A DNA stretch of 64,000 nucleotides from Pseudorhodoplanes sinuspersici (GCF_002119765.1 NZ_CP021112.1:3776501-3840500); one strand, 5' to 3'. Shown: positions 52,939-62,680, counted from the stretch's first letter. Translations and numbers: made by a program. The notes: a model not told the origin generated them from the letters alone.

Positions 52939-54168
52939 TTATTGTCCGGCGCCGCGATAGACCGACAATGCGGCATCGACGCCGGGTTTTGCGCGGAATC
53001 CGGCTTGACGCAGGCAGGTTTCGAGTGCGGCAAGGCCGATCAGCACATTTTCCTTCCGGCACACGTAACCCATGGTGCCAATGCGCCATATTTTACCATG
53101 CAGCGGCCCAAAGGACGTGCCGATCTCGATGCCGAAATCGTTCAGCATCATGCCGCGCACGGCATCGCCATTGACGCCGTCGGGGATATAGACGCCGGTC
53201 ACATTCGGCATTTTGTGGCGCTGGTCGCCGAACAGCATCAACCCCATTTCGGTGAGGCCGGTGGTGAGCGCATCGCTGGCGAGACGATGCCGCGCGAAAC
53301 ACGCATCAAGCCCTTCAGCCAGGACAATGCGCACCGCTTCGCGGGCCGCATACAGCATTGACGTCGCTTCCGTGTGATGGTTGAGGCGGCTTTCGCCCCA
53401 GTAATCCATCAGCATGCCGAGATCGAAATAGTTCGACGAGATGATTGGGCCATCGCCTTCGATAAAGTCCGGCGGCCTGATGCCTTCCTCGACATGGCGG
53501 CGGCGCTTCACCACCTCGACGATGCGATCGTTGATGGTGATCGGCGATGAGCCGGGCGGACCGGACAAACATTTCTGCAAGCCGGACGATGCCGCGTCCA
53601 CCTTCCAGTCATCGATAGCGACATTCATGCCGCCGAGAGACGCTGTGGCATCGGTATAAAGCAGGACATCATGCTTGCGGCAGAGCGCGCCGATTTCGTC
53701 CAGCGGCTGTGCCTGCGTGGTCGACGTGTCGCCATGCACGACCGCAAGGATACGCGGGTGGTGCTGTTTGATCGCGGCTTCGATCTCTTCCGGCGTGAAC
53801 ACCGTGCCCCATTCGCGATCGATGGTGACGACATCGCCACCGCAGCGCCTGCAGATTTCCGCCAGCAGATGGCCGAAGCGGCCGAACACCGGCACCAGAA
53901 CCTTGTCGCCGGGGGATACGATCGAAACAAGGATCGCTTCCACGCCCGCGCGCGCGGTGCCGTCGACCAGGAACGACCATTTGTTTTTCGTCCGATAAAG
54001 CTGCCGCAACAGCTCCATCGTCTCGTTCATATAGGCGGTGAAGGCCGGATCGAATTGTCCGAGCATCGGCATTGCCATCGCCCGCAAGACGCGCGGATCG
54101 ACGCCGACCGGGCCGGGGCCCATGAGAATGCGCGGCGGCGGATTGAGGTCGGCGAAGAGGGTGGTCAT
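52939..54168 (-). CDS. pucG: Alanine-glyoxylate/ureidoglycine-glyoxylate aminotransferase
   Basis: 409 residues of PLP class V aminotransferase type. RILMGPGPVGVDPRVLRAM, VVHGDTSTTQAQPL, DATASLGGMNVAIDDW, and the PLP-binding Lys199 in SSGLQKCLSGPPG. It converts glyoxylate with alanine, serine or ureidoglycine. The PucG assignment rests on similarity plus the purine-catabolism neighbourhood (dihydropyrimidinase-type gene just upstream and a UraD-UraH fusion at 62.7 kb). AGGAAG before the ATG. Confidence 0.85.
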   Translation of the reverse strand: MTTLFADLNPPPRILMGPGPVGVDPRVLRAMAMPMLGQFDPAFTAYMNETMELLRQLYRTKNKWSFLVDGTARAGVEAILVSIVSPGDKVLVPVFGRFGHLLAEICRRCGGDVVTIDREWGTVFTPEEIEAAIKQHHPRILAVVHGDTSTTQAQPLDEIGALCRKHDVLLYTDATASLGGMNVAIDDWKVDAASSGLQKCLSGPPGSSPITINDRIVEVVKRRRHVEEGIRPPDFIEGDGPIISSNYFDLGMLMDYWGESRLNHHTEATSMLYAAREAVRIVLAEGLDACFARHRLASDALTTGLTEMGLMLFGDQRHKMPNVTGVYIPDGVNGDAVRGMMLNDFGIEIGTSFGPLHGKIWRIGTMGYVCRKENVLIGLAALETCLRQAGFRAKPGVDAALSVYRGAGQ

Positions 54169-54187
54169 TTAACTTCCTGATCTAGTT

Positions 54188-54240
54188 CCGCCCTCATCCT
54201 GACGAGCCCGCGAAGCGGGCGTCTCGAAGGATGAGGTCGA
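54188..54240. repeat. 'CTCATCCTGACGAGC' element
   Basis: CCTCATCCTGACGAG and CTCGAAGGATGAGG flank GCCCGCGAAGCGGGC. Related to the element at 44280-44400. Between the two catabolic genes. Confidence 0.8.
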
Positions 54241-54265
54241 ATAAAGACGTGGCTCGTATCAAAGA

Positions 54266-55681
54266 TTATGCCCCGCCGGGCTTGGCATAGTCCGACTTCG
54301 CCCGCGGCACATATTCCCCTGCACCCAGCGTGCCAGCCAGCTCACCGTCGCGCACCACGAACTTACCGCGCACCATGGTCGAGACCGGCCAGCCTTGCAC
54401 CGCGATGCCTTCATAGGGCGTGTAATCCGAACCGCCATGCATCCGCGACTGCGAGATGGTGACTTCGCGGTTGGGATCCCAGATCGCGAGATCGGCATCG
54501 GCACCGACGGCAATGGTGCCCTTCTTCGGATAAAGGCCGTAGGTCTTCGCATGGTTGGTGGAGGTGAGCGCCACAAATTCGTTCAGCGAAATGCGGCCCT
54601 TGCCGACGCCCTCCGAGAACAAGATCGGCAGCCGCGTTTCCACACCGGGAATGCCGTTCGGCACCCAGCGGAATGACGTGCGTCCCTTTGGCGTGAGCTT
54701 GCCTTTCGGATCGTCGTAGCGGAACGGGCAATGGTCCGACGAGAACAGCGAGAAGACGCCTTGCTGCATGCCTTGCCAGCAGGCCTGCTGGCTCGCCTTG
54801 TCGCGTGGCGGCGGCGAGCAGACGTATTTCGTGCCTTCCATATTGAGGCCTTCGAGGTCCTTCTCGGTCAGCACCAGATATTGCGGGCAGGTCTCGCCAT
54901 AGACTTTCAGGCCGCGCTGTTGTGCTCTGCGAATTTCCTCCATCGCTTCGCCATTTGAGACATGCACGATCATGATCGGCACATCGACGAGTTCGGCGAG
55001 CGAGATGGCGCGATGCGTGGCTTCGCGCTCGACCGGGATCGGCCGCGACGTCGCGTGATGATGCGGCTCGGTCTTGCCGGCGCGCTCCAGCCGGTCGGTC
55101 AGGAAGCGGATCGCGTCGTAATTCTCGGCATGGATCATGACCAGCGCGCCGGTTTCGCGCGCGACCGACATGACATTCAGCATCTCGATGTCGGAGAGGG
55201 CGAGGCCCTCATAGGTCATGAACACCTTGAACGAGGTGTAGCCATCGTGCACGAGCGCCGGCAACTCTTGGCCGAGCACGGCGTCGGTCGCATCGGCGAT
55301 GATCAGATGGAACGAGACGTCGATATAGCACTGGCCATCGGCCTTCCTGTGATAGTCGGCGACAACCTCACGCAGCGACTGTCCCTTCTGCTGCATGGCA
55401 AAGGGCAGCACCATCGTGTTGCCGCCGAAGGCCGCGGAGCGTGTCGCCGAGGCGAAATCGTCGGCCATGACGATGTCGGGGCCGGAAGGCTGCGAAATAT
55501 GCACGTGGCTGTCGATGCCGCCCGGCAGGACTAGCTTGCCGGATGCATCGACGATCTCGCCGGCCGTGCCGAGATTGTCGCCCAAAGCGGCGATGCGGCC
55601 GTTCCTGATTCCGATATCGCAGGCAAATGTATCGGAGGCCGTCGCAATGGTGCCGCCGCGGATGATGGTGTCGAAGGTCAT
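54266..55681 (-). CDS. Dihydropyrimidinase/hydantoinase-type amidohydrolase
   Basis: 471 residues. Metal ligands His59/His61 in SHVHISQ, carbamylated Lys152 in TSFKVFMTYEG, HAEN, HVSN and Asp in FSSDHCPF, the complete cyclic-amidase set. It hydrolyses cyclic ureides: dihydropyrimidines, hydantoins or allantoin. Start ATG 55681 (AGGA upstream); the longer frame before it is unlikely. 97 bases upstream of the aminotransferase gene on the same strand, so probably one operon. Confidence 0.88.
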   Translation of the reverse strand: MTFDTIIRGGTIATASDTFACDIGIRNGRIAALGDNLGTAGEIVDASGKLVLPGGIDSHVHISQPSGPDIVMADDFASATRSAAFGGNTMVLPFAMQQKGQSLREVVADYHRKADGQCYIDVSFHLIIADATDAVLGQELPALVHDGYTSFKVFMTYEGLALSDIEMLNVMSVARETGALVMIHAENYDAIRFLTDRLERAGKTEPHHHATSRPIPVEREATHRAISLAELVDVPIMIVHVSNGEAMEEIRRAQQRGLKVYGETCPQYLVLTEKDLEGLNMEGTKYVCSPPPRDKASQQACWQGMQQGVFSLFSSDHCPFRYDDPKGKLTPKGRTSFRWVPNGIPGVETRLPILFSEGVGKGRISLNEFVALTSTNHAKTYGLYPKKGTIAVGADADLAIWDPNREVTISQSRMHGGSDYTPYEGIAVQGWPVSTMVRGKFVVRDGELAGTLGAGEYVPRAKSDYAKPGGA

Positions 55682-55740
55682 GGCATAATCCTGTTGCCCT
55701 GTTTCTACGGGCCGGACAGGATTATGCAACCGCCAGAAAC

Positions 55741-55785
55741 GGCAAAGCGCTCCCCATCGATACGTTTCTTTGGGGAGCGCTTGCC
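55741..55785 (-). terminator. Strong hairpin after the lytic transglycosylase gene
   Basis: AAGCGCTCCCC / GGGGAGCGCTT plus GGC/GCC outside one bulged A. It is 21 bases after the minus-strand stop. No marked U-tract follows, so a weak or rho-assisted terminator. Confidence 0.65.
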
Positions 55786-55805
55786 TTAAAACTGGTCTTG
55801 CGGGA

Positions 55806-56822
55806 TCAGCGTTTTCTGGCGCTGGTTTCCGCAAGCCTGTAGCCGCGCTTGCCGGACTTGCCAGTGACGCGGTCGGTGATCTTGGAGAGTTTTGCCGTCT
55901 TGCCGGACTTGTCACGGACGACGACAACTTTCGTTTTGCCGCCCTTGCCCTTGGCCAGCAATTTCCCGCGCTTCGACCTTTTGGCGGCTAGGGCCGCAGC
56001 GAGCCGTTGTTTCGCTTCCTCCGCAGCCTTGGCGGCAGCAATGCGTGCGTTCTCGACCAGTTTTGCAACCGGTGGCTCGAGTTGCGCTGCAACTGTCGTG
56101 ACACTTGCCTCGCGCGAGAGATCGGCAACACCATCGCAAGGGGCGTTGCGCGGCAGATTGACGGCGAGCGCTACTTCCTTGTTGTCGACCCACTTTTCCG
56201 GATCGTGGCCGGTGATGCTCTTCACGTAATTGCGTGTTTCATCCGGCAGTCTGCCGCGACGGGCAAGCCATTCGGTGACGCGGCGCGCCCCGCCATTATA
56301 GGCGGCGGCGGCAAGACCGAGGTTTCCGAAATACTCAACATGCTCCTTGAGAAACGCCGCTGATTCCGGCAGCGCCGCAAGCGGATCGAACGGATTGTTC
56401 AGACCACGCTCCGCAGCAACGGCGGGCATGAACTGGGCAACACCTTGTGCGCCTGCGGGGCTCACCACACGCTGCTTGAACTTGCTTTCCTGCCAGATCA
56501 GGCGCGCAAAGAAGCCGGTCGGCAAACCGTTGGCTTGCGCTGCCGCGGCGAGTGTGTCGCACACGGCTTCAATCGGAACGTCTCCAGGCGGAGGTGGCGG
56601 ACCCTCGGGCTCGCGCAGATCTGCGAGTTGTTTCTCGATCTCGGCCTCAGGGACAGGGTCGAGTTTGATGCCTAAGGTCTTTGCAGCCCGATCTTCCGCG
56701 AGACTCGTGAAGTGAATCTTGGACGGGTTGGAATCCCGACGTTCTACTTTGACAGCCTCGGAACCGAATTGCGTGGACGAGGCAATAAGCAAAACACCAA
56801 TTGTTGAAACTGCCAGTCTCAT
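55806..56822 (-). CDS. Lytic transglycosylase with SLT domain
   Basis: 338 residues. Signal peptide (AVSTIGVLLIASST), then an SLT domain: GLPTGFFARLIWQESKFKQRVVSPAGAQGVAQFMPAVAAERGLNNPFDPLAAL with the catalytic Glu in WQES, and GLAAAAYNGGARRVTEWL. It cleaves peptidoglycan. A C-terminal Lys/Arg-rich tail (KRSKRGKLLAKGKGGKTKVVVVRDKSGKTAK) is unusual. Start at ATG 56822; monocistronic. Confidence 0.9.
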   Translation of the reverse strand: MRLAVSTIGVLLIASSTQFGSEAVKVERRDSNPSKIHFTSLAEDRAAKTLGIKLDPVPEAEIEKQLADLREPEGPPPPPGDVPIEAVCDTLAAAAQANGLPTGFFARLIWQESKFKQRVVSPAGAQGVAQFMPAVAAERGLNNPFDPLAALPESAAFLKEHVEYFGNLGLAAAAYNGGARRVTEWLARRGRLPDETRNYVKSITGHDPEKWVDNKEVALAVNLPRNAPCDGVADLSREASVTTVAAQLEPPVAKLVENARIAAAKAAEEAKQRLAAALAAKRSKRGKLLAKGKGGKTKVVVVRDKSGKTAKLSKITDRVTGKSGKRGYRLAETSARKR

Positions 56823-57017
56823 GCCGACAACATCTCCCACCGCGCAGGCGGGCGGGGGCCAGCCGGCGGTTGTCAGAGTGATTTTGCGAGGATCTCCCCC
56901 TCGGCGATGTTTGGGCTGATGCTGGCGAAACCGGACAACTTTATGAAAAACATGGGACCGCCGGAAGGTATTATCGGGGAGGGTGGAACCAATCCCAAGT
57001 TCCGGTTTGGCCGCATT

Positions 57018-60000
57018 TCATCCGGCGACGACGATACGGGCGTTTTTCCCAGTAGAACGGCCCACAATTGCAGCATATTCCTCGATCGGCTGCGGGCGTC
57101 CGATCAGATAGCCTTGGATCTCGTTGCACCCGTCATTTCGCAATATGGTTAACTGCTCAGGGGTTTCGACCCCCTCTGCGACGGTGATCAGGTCGAGATT
57201 GTGTCCCAACGCGAGAACCGCGCGGACGATCGCGGCGCTTTGGGCGTTACGGTCGAGGTTGGAGATGAAGGTCTGGTCGATTTTGATTTTGTCGAACGGG
57301 AACGATTGCAGATAGGACAGCGACGAGTAACCGGTGCCGAAATCATCCATGGCAATGCGGACGCCGAGCGCCTTGACCCGGCGCAGAATGGAAACGGCGC
57401 GAGAGTAATCATCCATCAAGGCGCCTTCGGTGATCTCGAGCACCAACCGGTCCGGTGCCAAGTTGTTTTCAAGCAGCACCGAGTGCACGAGCGACACGAA
57501 ATCGCCTTGCCGCAACTGGAGCGGCGAAAGATTGATCGCGATCTGTAACGGCTTGCGCCAGGATGCAGCCTCGCGGCAGGCCTCTCGCAACACCCATTCG
57601 CCGATCTCGTTGATAAGGCCGGTTTCTTCCGCCAGCGGAATGAACGTATTCGGTGGCACGAAACCACGGCGCAGATGGTCCCACCGCAGCAGCGCTTCGA
57701 AGCCGATAATCTCGCCGGAGATCCGCGATTGCGGCTGATAGAAGAGCTGCAATTCGTTGCGCGATACCGAGAGAGCAAGATCGGCCTGCAATGCGCGGCG
57801 ATCATGCAGCATACGGTCCATCTCGGCTTCGAAGAAGCGGATCTCGCCGCGGCCTTCCGCTTTGGCGCGGTAAAGCGCGGCATCGGCGTTGCGAATGAGC
57901 GTCACGCTGTCGGTTCCGTCTGACGGAAACATGGCGATGCCAACGCTCATGCCGATATTGACCTTGCGTCCTTCGCAGTCGATATCGCCGGACACGGCGG
58001 CAATGAGAGATTGCGCGAGCGCCGTCGCCGCGGCCGGCATGACGCCATCGACACAGATCGCCATGAACTCGTCACCGCCAAGACGGGCGAGGAACGCGCC
58101 GCCACAGGCTTTCTTCATCAACCGCGTGATTTCAAGCAATACGCTGTCGCCGGCGGCATGACCGTAGAGATCGTTGACCTCCTTGAACCGGTCGAGATCG
58201 ACACAGAGCACCGCAAACTTGTCGCCTGTTTCCAAAGCGCCTTCGAGCGTCTTGGTCAGATGCAACTTCAGTGCCGCGCGGTTCGGCAAGTCGGTGAGGG
58301 AATCGTGATGAGCGAGATGCTCAATCCGCGATTCATTGCGCCGCCGCTCCGTGACGTCTTCGACGACGTTCAACAGATATTCCGGTTCGCCGTCGCGACC
58401 TCGGATCGCCACTCGTTTTGATATGACCTCGCGAAACTGGTCGGTTGCCGTCTGGAATGACAGGGTGTCGACAGTGAGATGACCTGATTGCAGGGCCGCA
58501 CGATCACGGGCAATGATGATGTTGGCGCGCTCAGGCGGATGAAGCTCTGCTGTTGTTTTGCCGATGACTTCATCCTTGGGGGCGCCAAGAAACGACTCGC
58601 CGGCGCGATTGAGGAAGATGTAGCGGCCGCTCTTCGCGTCCTTGACGATCAGCATCTCCGGGATGTTTTCGACGACAGCGCCCAGCATGTTGCGGGCGCG
58701 GACCAATTCCCTCTCGGCTGTTCGCCGCTCGGTGATATCCTCGTGGGTCGCCACCCAGCCGCCATCGCCGCTCGGCCTGTTGGTGATGCAGAATGTTCGG
58801 CCGTCGGGAAAATCAACGATCTGCGTGCGCGTCTGGCCCGCCTCCATGCTTTTTCGCACCAGAGCGACATGGGTATCGATGTCGGCCGGCATCGATCCCG
58901 TTTTCTTTCGCAACTCCATGACCTGCCGCAGCGTCAAGCCAGGCCTCATGGCGCCCGCGGGAAGGTTATAGAGTTCGATAAAGCGCTTGTTGCAAACGAC
59001 GAGCTTGCCATCTGCATCGAACATGACCAAGCCCTGAAGCATGTTATCGATCGCGGTGTCGATACGCGTATTGGCCTGTTCCAGCTCATGCGACTTTTCG
59101 GCAAGACGCGCTTCGCGTTCCAGCAAGGACGACCGAGACGCTGCCAGTTGCGCGAATTGGTGGTTGAGTGCGTAGAGCAGCAATAGTGAGCACAACAGCG
59201 CGAGACCGGTGCCGATTGCGATCAAAATGGCGCGATGCCGCCAGCTCGCCAGGATTGCCCGTTCGGAAACGCTGACATTCACCACCAGGTGATAGCCTTG
59301 CAGTGGGCGCACCGCGACGAGAAGAGGTTCGTCGCTAAAAAGACCGGGAGAGCGGAAGCTGCCGCCGCCCTGCGCCACAAGCGCATACCATTCGGATTCT
59401 TCCGGAATCTTCTGTCGGGCAAATTCCTCGTCGTCTGGATGGCGGACTAGAACGGTGCCGTCCGTGCGCGAGAATACGAAGGACTGATTGCGGAGCGATG
59501 TAATGGAATTGTAGACGTGCTGGAAATAGGAAAGCTTGATGCCGGTCAGAACGAGGCCCAAAAATTCTCCGTTCGGGCCGCTGATCCGCTTGGAGAAAAA
59601 GATGTTGCGTTCGTTGGTAATCCGGTTGCGCACCAGATCGCTGATGAAGAGCTGTCGGCCCGTGTTGTCCCTCGCGTGAATGTAATAATCGCGCCGCGAC
59701 ACATCGTTGTAAGGCATCGGCCATGTTCGCGATGAATTGGCGATATGCCCGTCCCGGTCGATCAGGGCGACGAAGTCCGTCTGAGGAAGATGGCCGAGGC
59801 GCTCGACCAACTGGTCATGAGTAATGCGGCTGCGCAACAAGGCCAGAAAGGAATCTGGTGCCATGCCGCCGCCGAGATTGCCGAAGCGGTCGACGATATC
59901 GGATGTAATGATATCGATCGCCTGGACGGAACGCTCGGTCTGTTCGGCGAGGACCGTCGCGATGTTGGCTGTATCGTTCGTGGCGTCCCGTAATGCATCC

Positions 60001-60293
60001 TCACGCAACGCCATTATGGTTGCGCCGACCGCAAGTACGGCGAGGCCGATCAGCCCCAAGGTGATGCCGATCAGTCCGCGAAATGAGATTCGATGGAGGA
60101 AGGACAGCAAGGCGTGCCTGCTCCCGCTATTTTTCTTGGCTTCTCGATGTTTTCTTGGCTTCTCGATAATGGATCGGGATGTGGGAAACGATAAAAGCGC
60201 TGTGGTTTCGATGTTCTGAATGAACAATTGCTTTTTGTTTGTTCCGTATCCTGCAGTGTTGCGCAGCTTTTGGTTAACCACGGCGGGAGGCAT
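57018..60293 (-). CDS. dCACHE-PAS-PAS-GGDEF-EAL cyclic-di-GMP enzyme
   Basis: 1091 residues. Membrane segments at about 74-96 and 354-376 frame a periplasmic dCACHE-like sensor (~100-350). PAS domains follow at ~410-520 and ~535-650, then a GGDEF domain with intact GGDEF (739-743) and an EAL domain with EAL at 866-868. Both enzymatic domains look intact, so it may both make and break c-di-GMP depending on signals. The PAS domains may sense intracellular cues. ATG 60293 gives a typical N-terminus. Monocistronic. Confidence 0.92.
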   Translation of the reverse strand: MPPAVVNQKLRNTAGYGTNKKQLFIQNIETTALLSFPTSRSIIEKPRKHREAKKNSGSRHALLSFLHRISFRGLIGITLGLIGLAVLAVGATIMALREDALRDATNDTANIATVLAEQTERSVQAIDIITSDIVDRFGNLGGGMAPDSFLALLRSRITHDQLVERLGHLPQTDFVALIDRDGHIANSSRTWPMPYNDVSRRDYYIHARDNTGRQLFISDLVRNRITNERNIFFSKRISGPNGEFLGLVLTGIKLSYFQHVYNSITSLRNQSFVFSRTDGTVLVRHPDDEEFARQKIPEESEWYALVAQGGGSFRSPGLFSDEPLLVAVRPLQGYHLVVNVSVSERAILASWRHRAILIAIGTGLALLCSLLLLYALNHQFAQLAASRSSLLEREARLAEKSHELEQANTRIDTAIDNMLQGLVMFDADGKLVVCNKRFIELYNLPAGAMRPGLTLRQVMELRKKTGSMPADIDTHVALVRKSMEAGQTRTQIVDFPDGRTFCITNRPSGDGGWVATHEDITERRTAERELVRARNMLGAVVENIPEMLIVKDAKSGRYIFLNRAGESFLGAPKDEVIGKTTAELHPPERANIIIARDRAALQSGHLTVDTLSFQTATDQFREVISKRVAIRGRDGEPEYLLNVVEDVTERRRNESRIEHLAHHDSLTDLPNRAALKLHLTKTLEGALETGDKFAVLCVDLDRFKEVNDLYGHAAGDSVLLEITRLMKKACGGAFLARLGGDEFMAICVDGVMPAAATALAQSLIAAVSGDIDCEGRKVNIGMSVGIAMFPSDGTDSVTLIRNADAALYRAKAEGRGEIRFFEAEMDRMLHDRRALQADLALSVSRNELQLFYQPQSRISGEIIGFEALLRWDHLRRGFVPPNTFIPLAEETGLINEIGEWVLREACREAASWRKPLQIAINLSPLQLRQGDFVSLVHSVLLENNLAPDRLVLEITEGALMDDYSRAVSILRRVKALGVRIAMDDFGTGYSSLSYLQSFPFDKIKIDQTFISNLDRNAQSAAIVRAVLALGHNLDLITVAEGVETPEQLTILRNDGCNEIQGYLIGRPQPIEEYAAIVGRSTGKNARIVVAG

Positions 60294-60419
60294 TCGACCC
60301 TGCCTGGTTCCAAATGACCAGCATTTGAATCATTCGCGCCGCGGTTCCTTAAGGATGACCGCGGCGCATGACAGATCGGCGATGGTGCAGGCCTTCTTTT
60401 CAGCCAGCCGCTCTTGATC

Positions 60420-61049
60420 TCACGGCATTGGAATGTCGCCGACGTCCTTGGGTTGCTTGTAGCCGCGCTGAACCGCCGGACGACTGGCGATCGTCGTATA
60501 CCAGCGCTTCACGTTCGGAAATTTGGACAGATCGATTTCCTGCCATTCAAAGCGCGAGATCCAGGGCCAGGTCGCGATGTCGGCGATTGAGTATTCGTCG
60601 GCCAAAAACTCCCGGCCTTCGAGACGGCGGTCGAGCACGCCGTAAAGCCGTTGCGCCTCTTTCGAGTAGCGCTCCTCGGCGTAGGGTGCTTTGCCCTTGT
60701 TGTATTTCACGAAGTGGTGCACCTGACCGAGCATCGGGCCGACACCGCCCATCTGCCACATCAGCCATTCCATGACGCGATAGCGCTTCTCGCCATCCCT
60801 CGGCATCAACTTGCCGGTCTTGTCAGCGAGATAGATCAGAATCGCGCCGGATTCGAACAGCGACAGGCCGGTGTCGTTGTCGATGATCGCGGGGATGCGA
60901 TTGTTCGGGGAGATTTTCAAAAAGGCGGGCGCGAATTGTTCATCCTTTGAAATATCGATGGGGTGCGCCCTGTAAGGAAGACCCAGTTCTTCAAGCGCAA
61001 TGGAGGCCTTGCGGCCATTTGGCGTGGTCCAGGTGTACAGATCGATCAT
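60420..61049 (-). CDS. Glutathione S-transferase (YfcG/Ure2p-like)
   Basis: 209 residues from ATG 61049 with GAGGAA before it. MIDLYTWTTPNGRKASIALEELGLPYRAHPIDISKDEQF with Thr/Asn in the active-site turn, NNRIPAIIDNDTGLSLFESGAILIYLADKTGKL (glutathione-binding E-S), and EYSIADIATWPWISRFEW. YfcG-like enzymes act as disulfide reductases. It lies nine bases after the TsdA-like cytochrome gene on the same strand. Confidence 0.9.
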   Translation of the reverse strand: MIDLYTWTTPNGRKASIALEELGLPYRAHPIDISKDEQFAPAFLKISPNNRIPAIIDNDTGLSLFESGAILIYLADKTGKLMPRDGEKRYRVMEWLMWQMGGVGPMLGQVHHFVKYNKGKAPYAEERYSKEAQRLYGVLDRRLEGREFLADEYSIADIATWPWISRFEWQEIDLSKFPNVKRWYTTIASRPAVQRGYKQPKDVGDIPMP

Positions 61050-61057
61050 GCATTTCC

Positions 61058-62092
61058 TCAGTTCTTCTTTTCGGACTCGAGCTTTTTGGCTTTCAGGCGA
61101 GCAATCGCCGCCTTGATCGGACCGAACGGTCCGAATTGATGCTGCCTCTGGCTGAAGCCGTCGGCATAAGGGCCATACGGCGTATCGATTGGTTTTAGCA
61201 AGAGATCGGGAAAGTCCTTGTTCAGATCCGCCATTTTGGGGCGCGGCCGCGAAATCACATAGGCGGCGACATCCCATGCGTCTCGTTGCGATAGGCGCGG
61301 CTCGTCATAACTCGTGCCGTTCGGCATGTTGAAATGAATGAAGTTCGCCGCATTGGTGAGCCGCCCCATGCCCGCGCCATCGTTGAAACTGTCCGGGCCC
61401 CAAAGCGGCGGCGCGAGGTAACCCATGGAGGGCACCCGGCGATTGCGCAGCAGTCCTTGTCCATCCGGCATGTGGCACTTGGCACAGGCACGGGCATAGA
61501 TCGCGCGTCCACGCACCGGATCGGCCGCGCGTTTCAGTTCGGGCATCTTTCCGGCGCCGAGGCCGGATAGCTTTTCGCCGGGTTGGACGTCCGTGGAGAG
61601 GAATTTGATGTAGGCGGCAAAGGCCTGCATTTCCGGTGAATCGACCGGCAACGGCTTGCCGTTCATGCTCCTAGACATGCAGGAATTGATGCGATCCTCG
61701 ATCGAAATATCGGTGCCAGAACGTTTGGAATATTGCGGAAACTCATCCCACAATCCCCAGAGCGGAATACCGAATTTCTTCGTCCCGGCATTCAGATGGC
61801 AATTGGTGCAGGCGAGATTGTTGCCGGCATAGCGCTTGGCCTCATCCGCGACATCGGGGCCGATATGGGCATAAGTCGCGGTAATGAGATCGCGGCCGTG
61901 GCGGATCAGGCGGTTCTGCGGGGTATCGGGCAGGGCGCCGATTTCCGGCACCGACCAGGCGGGATCGGCGGGCGCATTCAGATGCTGCGCAAAGACAGGA
62001 CCCAGTGAGGCAAGCACAATGGCGGCGGCCACCGCAGTCACTGCGGTGACGCGTCGTAGAAGAAAAGACAAGAGCTGGGCGCTGGTCGTCAT
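61058..62092 (-). CDS. tsdA: TsdA-like dihaem cytochrome c (thiosulfate dehydrogenase family)
   Basis: About 344 residues with a signal anchor. Two haem-binding motifs, CTNCH (95-99) and CAKCH (203-207). Between them IEDRINSCMSRSMNG, with Cys138 39 residues after His99, positioned like the unusual Cys ligand of haem 1 in TsdA; the context GTKKFGIPLWGLWDEFPQYSKRSG is also TsdA-like. Such enzymes couple two thiosulfates to tetrathionate, or the reverse. Start uncertain (62092 or 62107). It precedes the GST gene. Confidence 0.85.
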   Translation of the reverse strand: MTTSAQLLSFLLRRVTAVTAVAAAIVLASLGPVFAQHLNAPADPAWSVPEIGALPDTPQNRLIRHGRDLITATYAHIGPDVADEAKRYAGNNLACTNCHLNAGTKKFGIPLWGLWDEFPQYSKRSGTDISIEDRINSCMSRSMNGKPLPVDSPEMQAFAAYIKFLSTDVQPGEKLSGLGAGKMPELKRAADPVRGRAIYARACAKCHMPDGQGLLRNRRVPSMGYLAPPLWGPDSFNDGAGMGRLTNAANFIHFNMPNGTSYDEPRLSQRDAWDVAAYVISRPRPKMADLNKDFPDLLLKPIDTPYGPYADGFSQRQHQFGPFGPIKAAIARLKAKKLESEKKN

Positions 62093-62269
62093 GGTTGTAC
62101 TACTCATCCACGTTGTGAGGGGCAGAGCGGGATTGAGGGGCAGGCTCGATTGCGTCGGAATGACACAGGGCATGATTGGAAATCGGTTCGGCTGCTGTTT
62201 ATCTAAATTGAGTGTGCCGATGGCCTCCAGGGCCTTCGCGACGGCCATCGGTCGATGATGGAGGTCGCA

Positions 62270-62632
62270 ATGGAATGGAAGAATGAACGGATTTGCGACG
62301 TTTTGAATCTCCTGCTGGGGGCGTTTCTGCTGATTTCGCCGTGGCTGCTCGGGTTTGCGGCCGGGGCGGAAACCCAGAACGCCGTCATTTGCGGGATCAT
62401 CATCGTCGCGCTTTCACTGGCGGCGCTTGCCGCGTTCGCCGAGTGGGAGGAATGGCTCAATCTCATTGTCGGTGTTTGGGTGTTCGTAGCCCCTTGGGCT
62501 CTCGGCTTTACCGGGTCGAACACATGGGCCATGGGCGTTCATGTCGTGATCGGCCTGTTGGTCGCGGTGATTGCAGCCATCGAGGTTTGGATGCTGCATC
62601 GCACGCCGCCTCGTTTGACCGCCGGAGGCTAG
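62270..62632 (+). CDS. SPW-repeat membrane protein
   Basis: 120 residues from ATG 62270, GGAGG five bases upstream. Two SPW-type units: LLLGAFLLISPWLLGFAAG and LIVGVWVFVAPWALGFTG, each with a Trp after a proline. Four membrane segments. Unknown function; common in Hyphomicrobiales and actinobacteria. Between the cytochrome and purine-catabolism genes. Confidence 0.85.
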   Translation: MEWKNERICDVLNLLLGAFLLISPWLLGFAAGAETQNAVICGIIIVALSLAALAAFAEWEEWLNLIVGVWVFVAPWALGFTGSNTWAMGVHVVIGLLVAVIAAIEVWMLHRTPPRLTAGG

Positions 62633-62644
62633 TTCGAGGTGCAA

Positions 62645-62680
62645 GAAGCCTCGCCCGGCTCAACGCTCCGGCGGGGCTTT
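62645..62680. terminator. Bidirectional terminator-like hairpin
   Basis: AAGCCTCGCCCGG / CCGGCGGGGCTTTTT, slightly imperfect. Ends the SPW gene and, in the other direction, the UraD-UraH gene. Confidence 0.7.
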
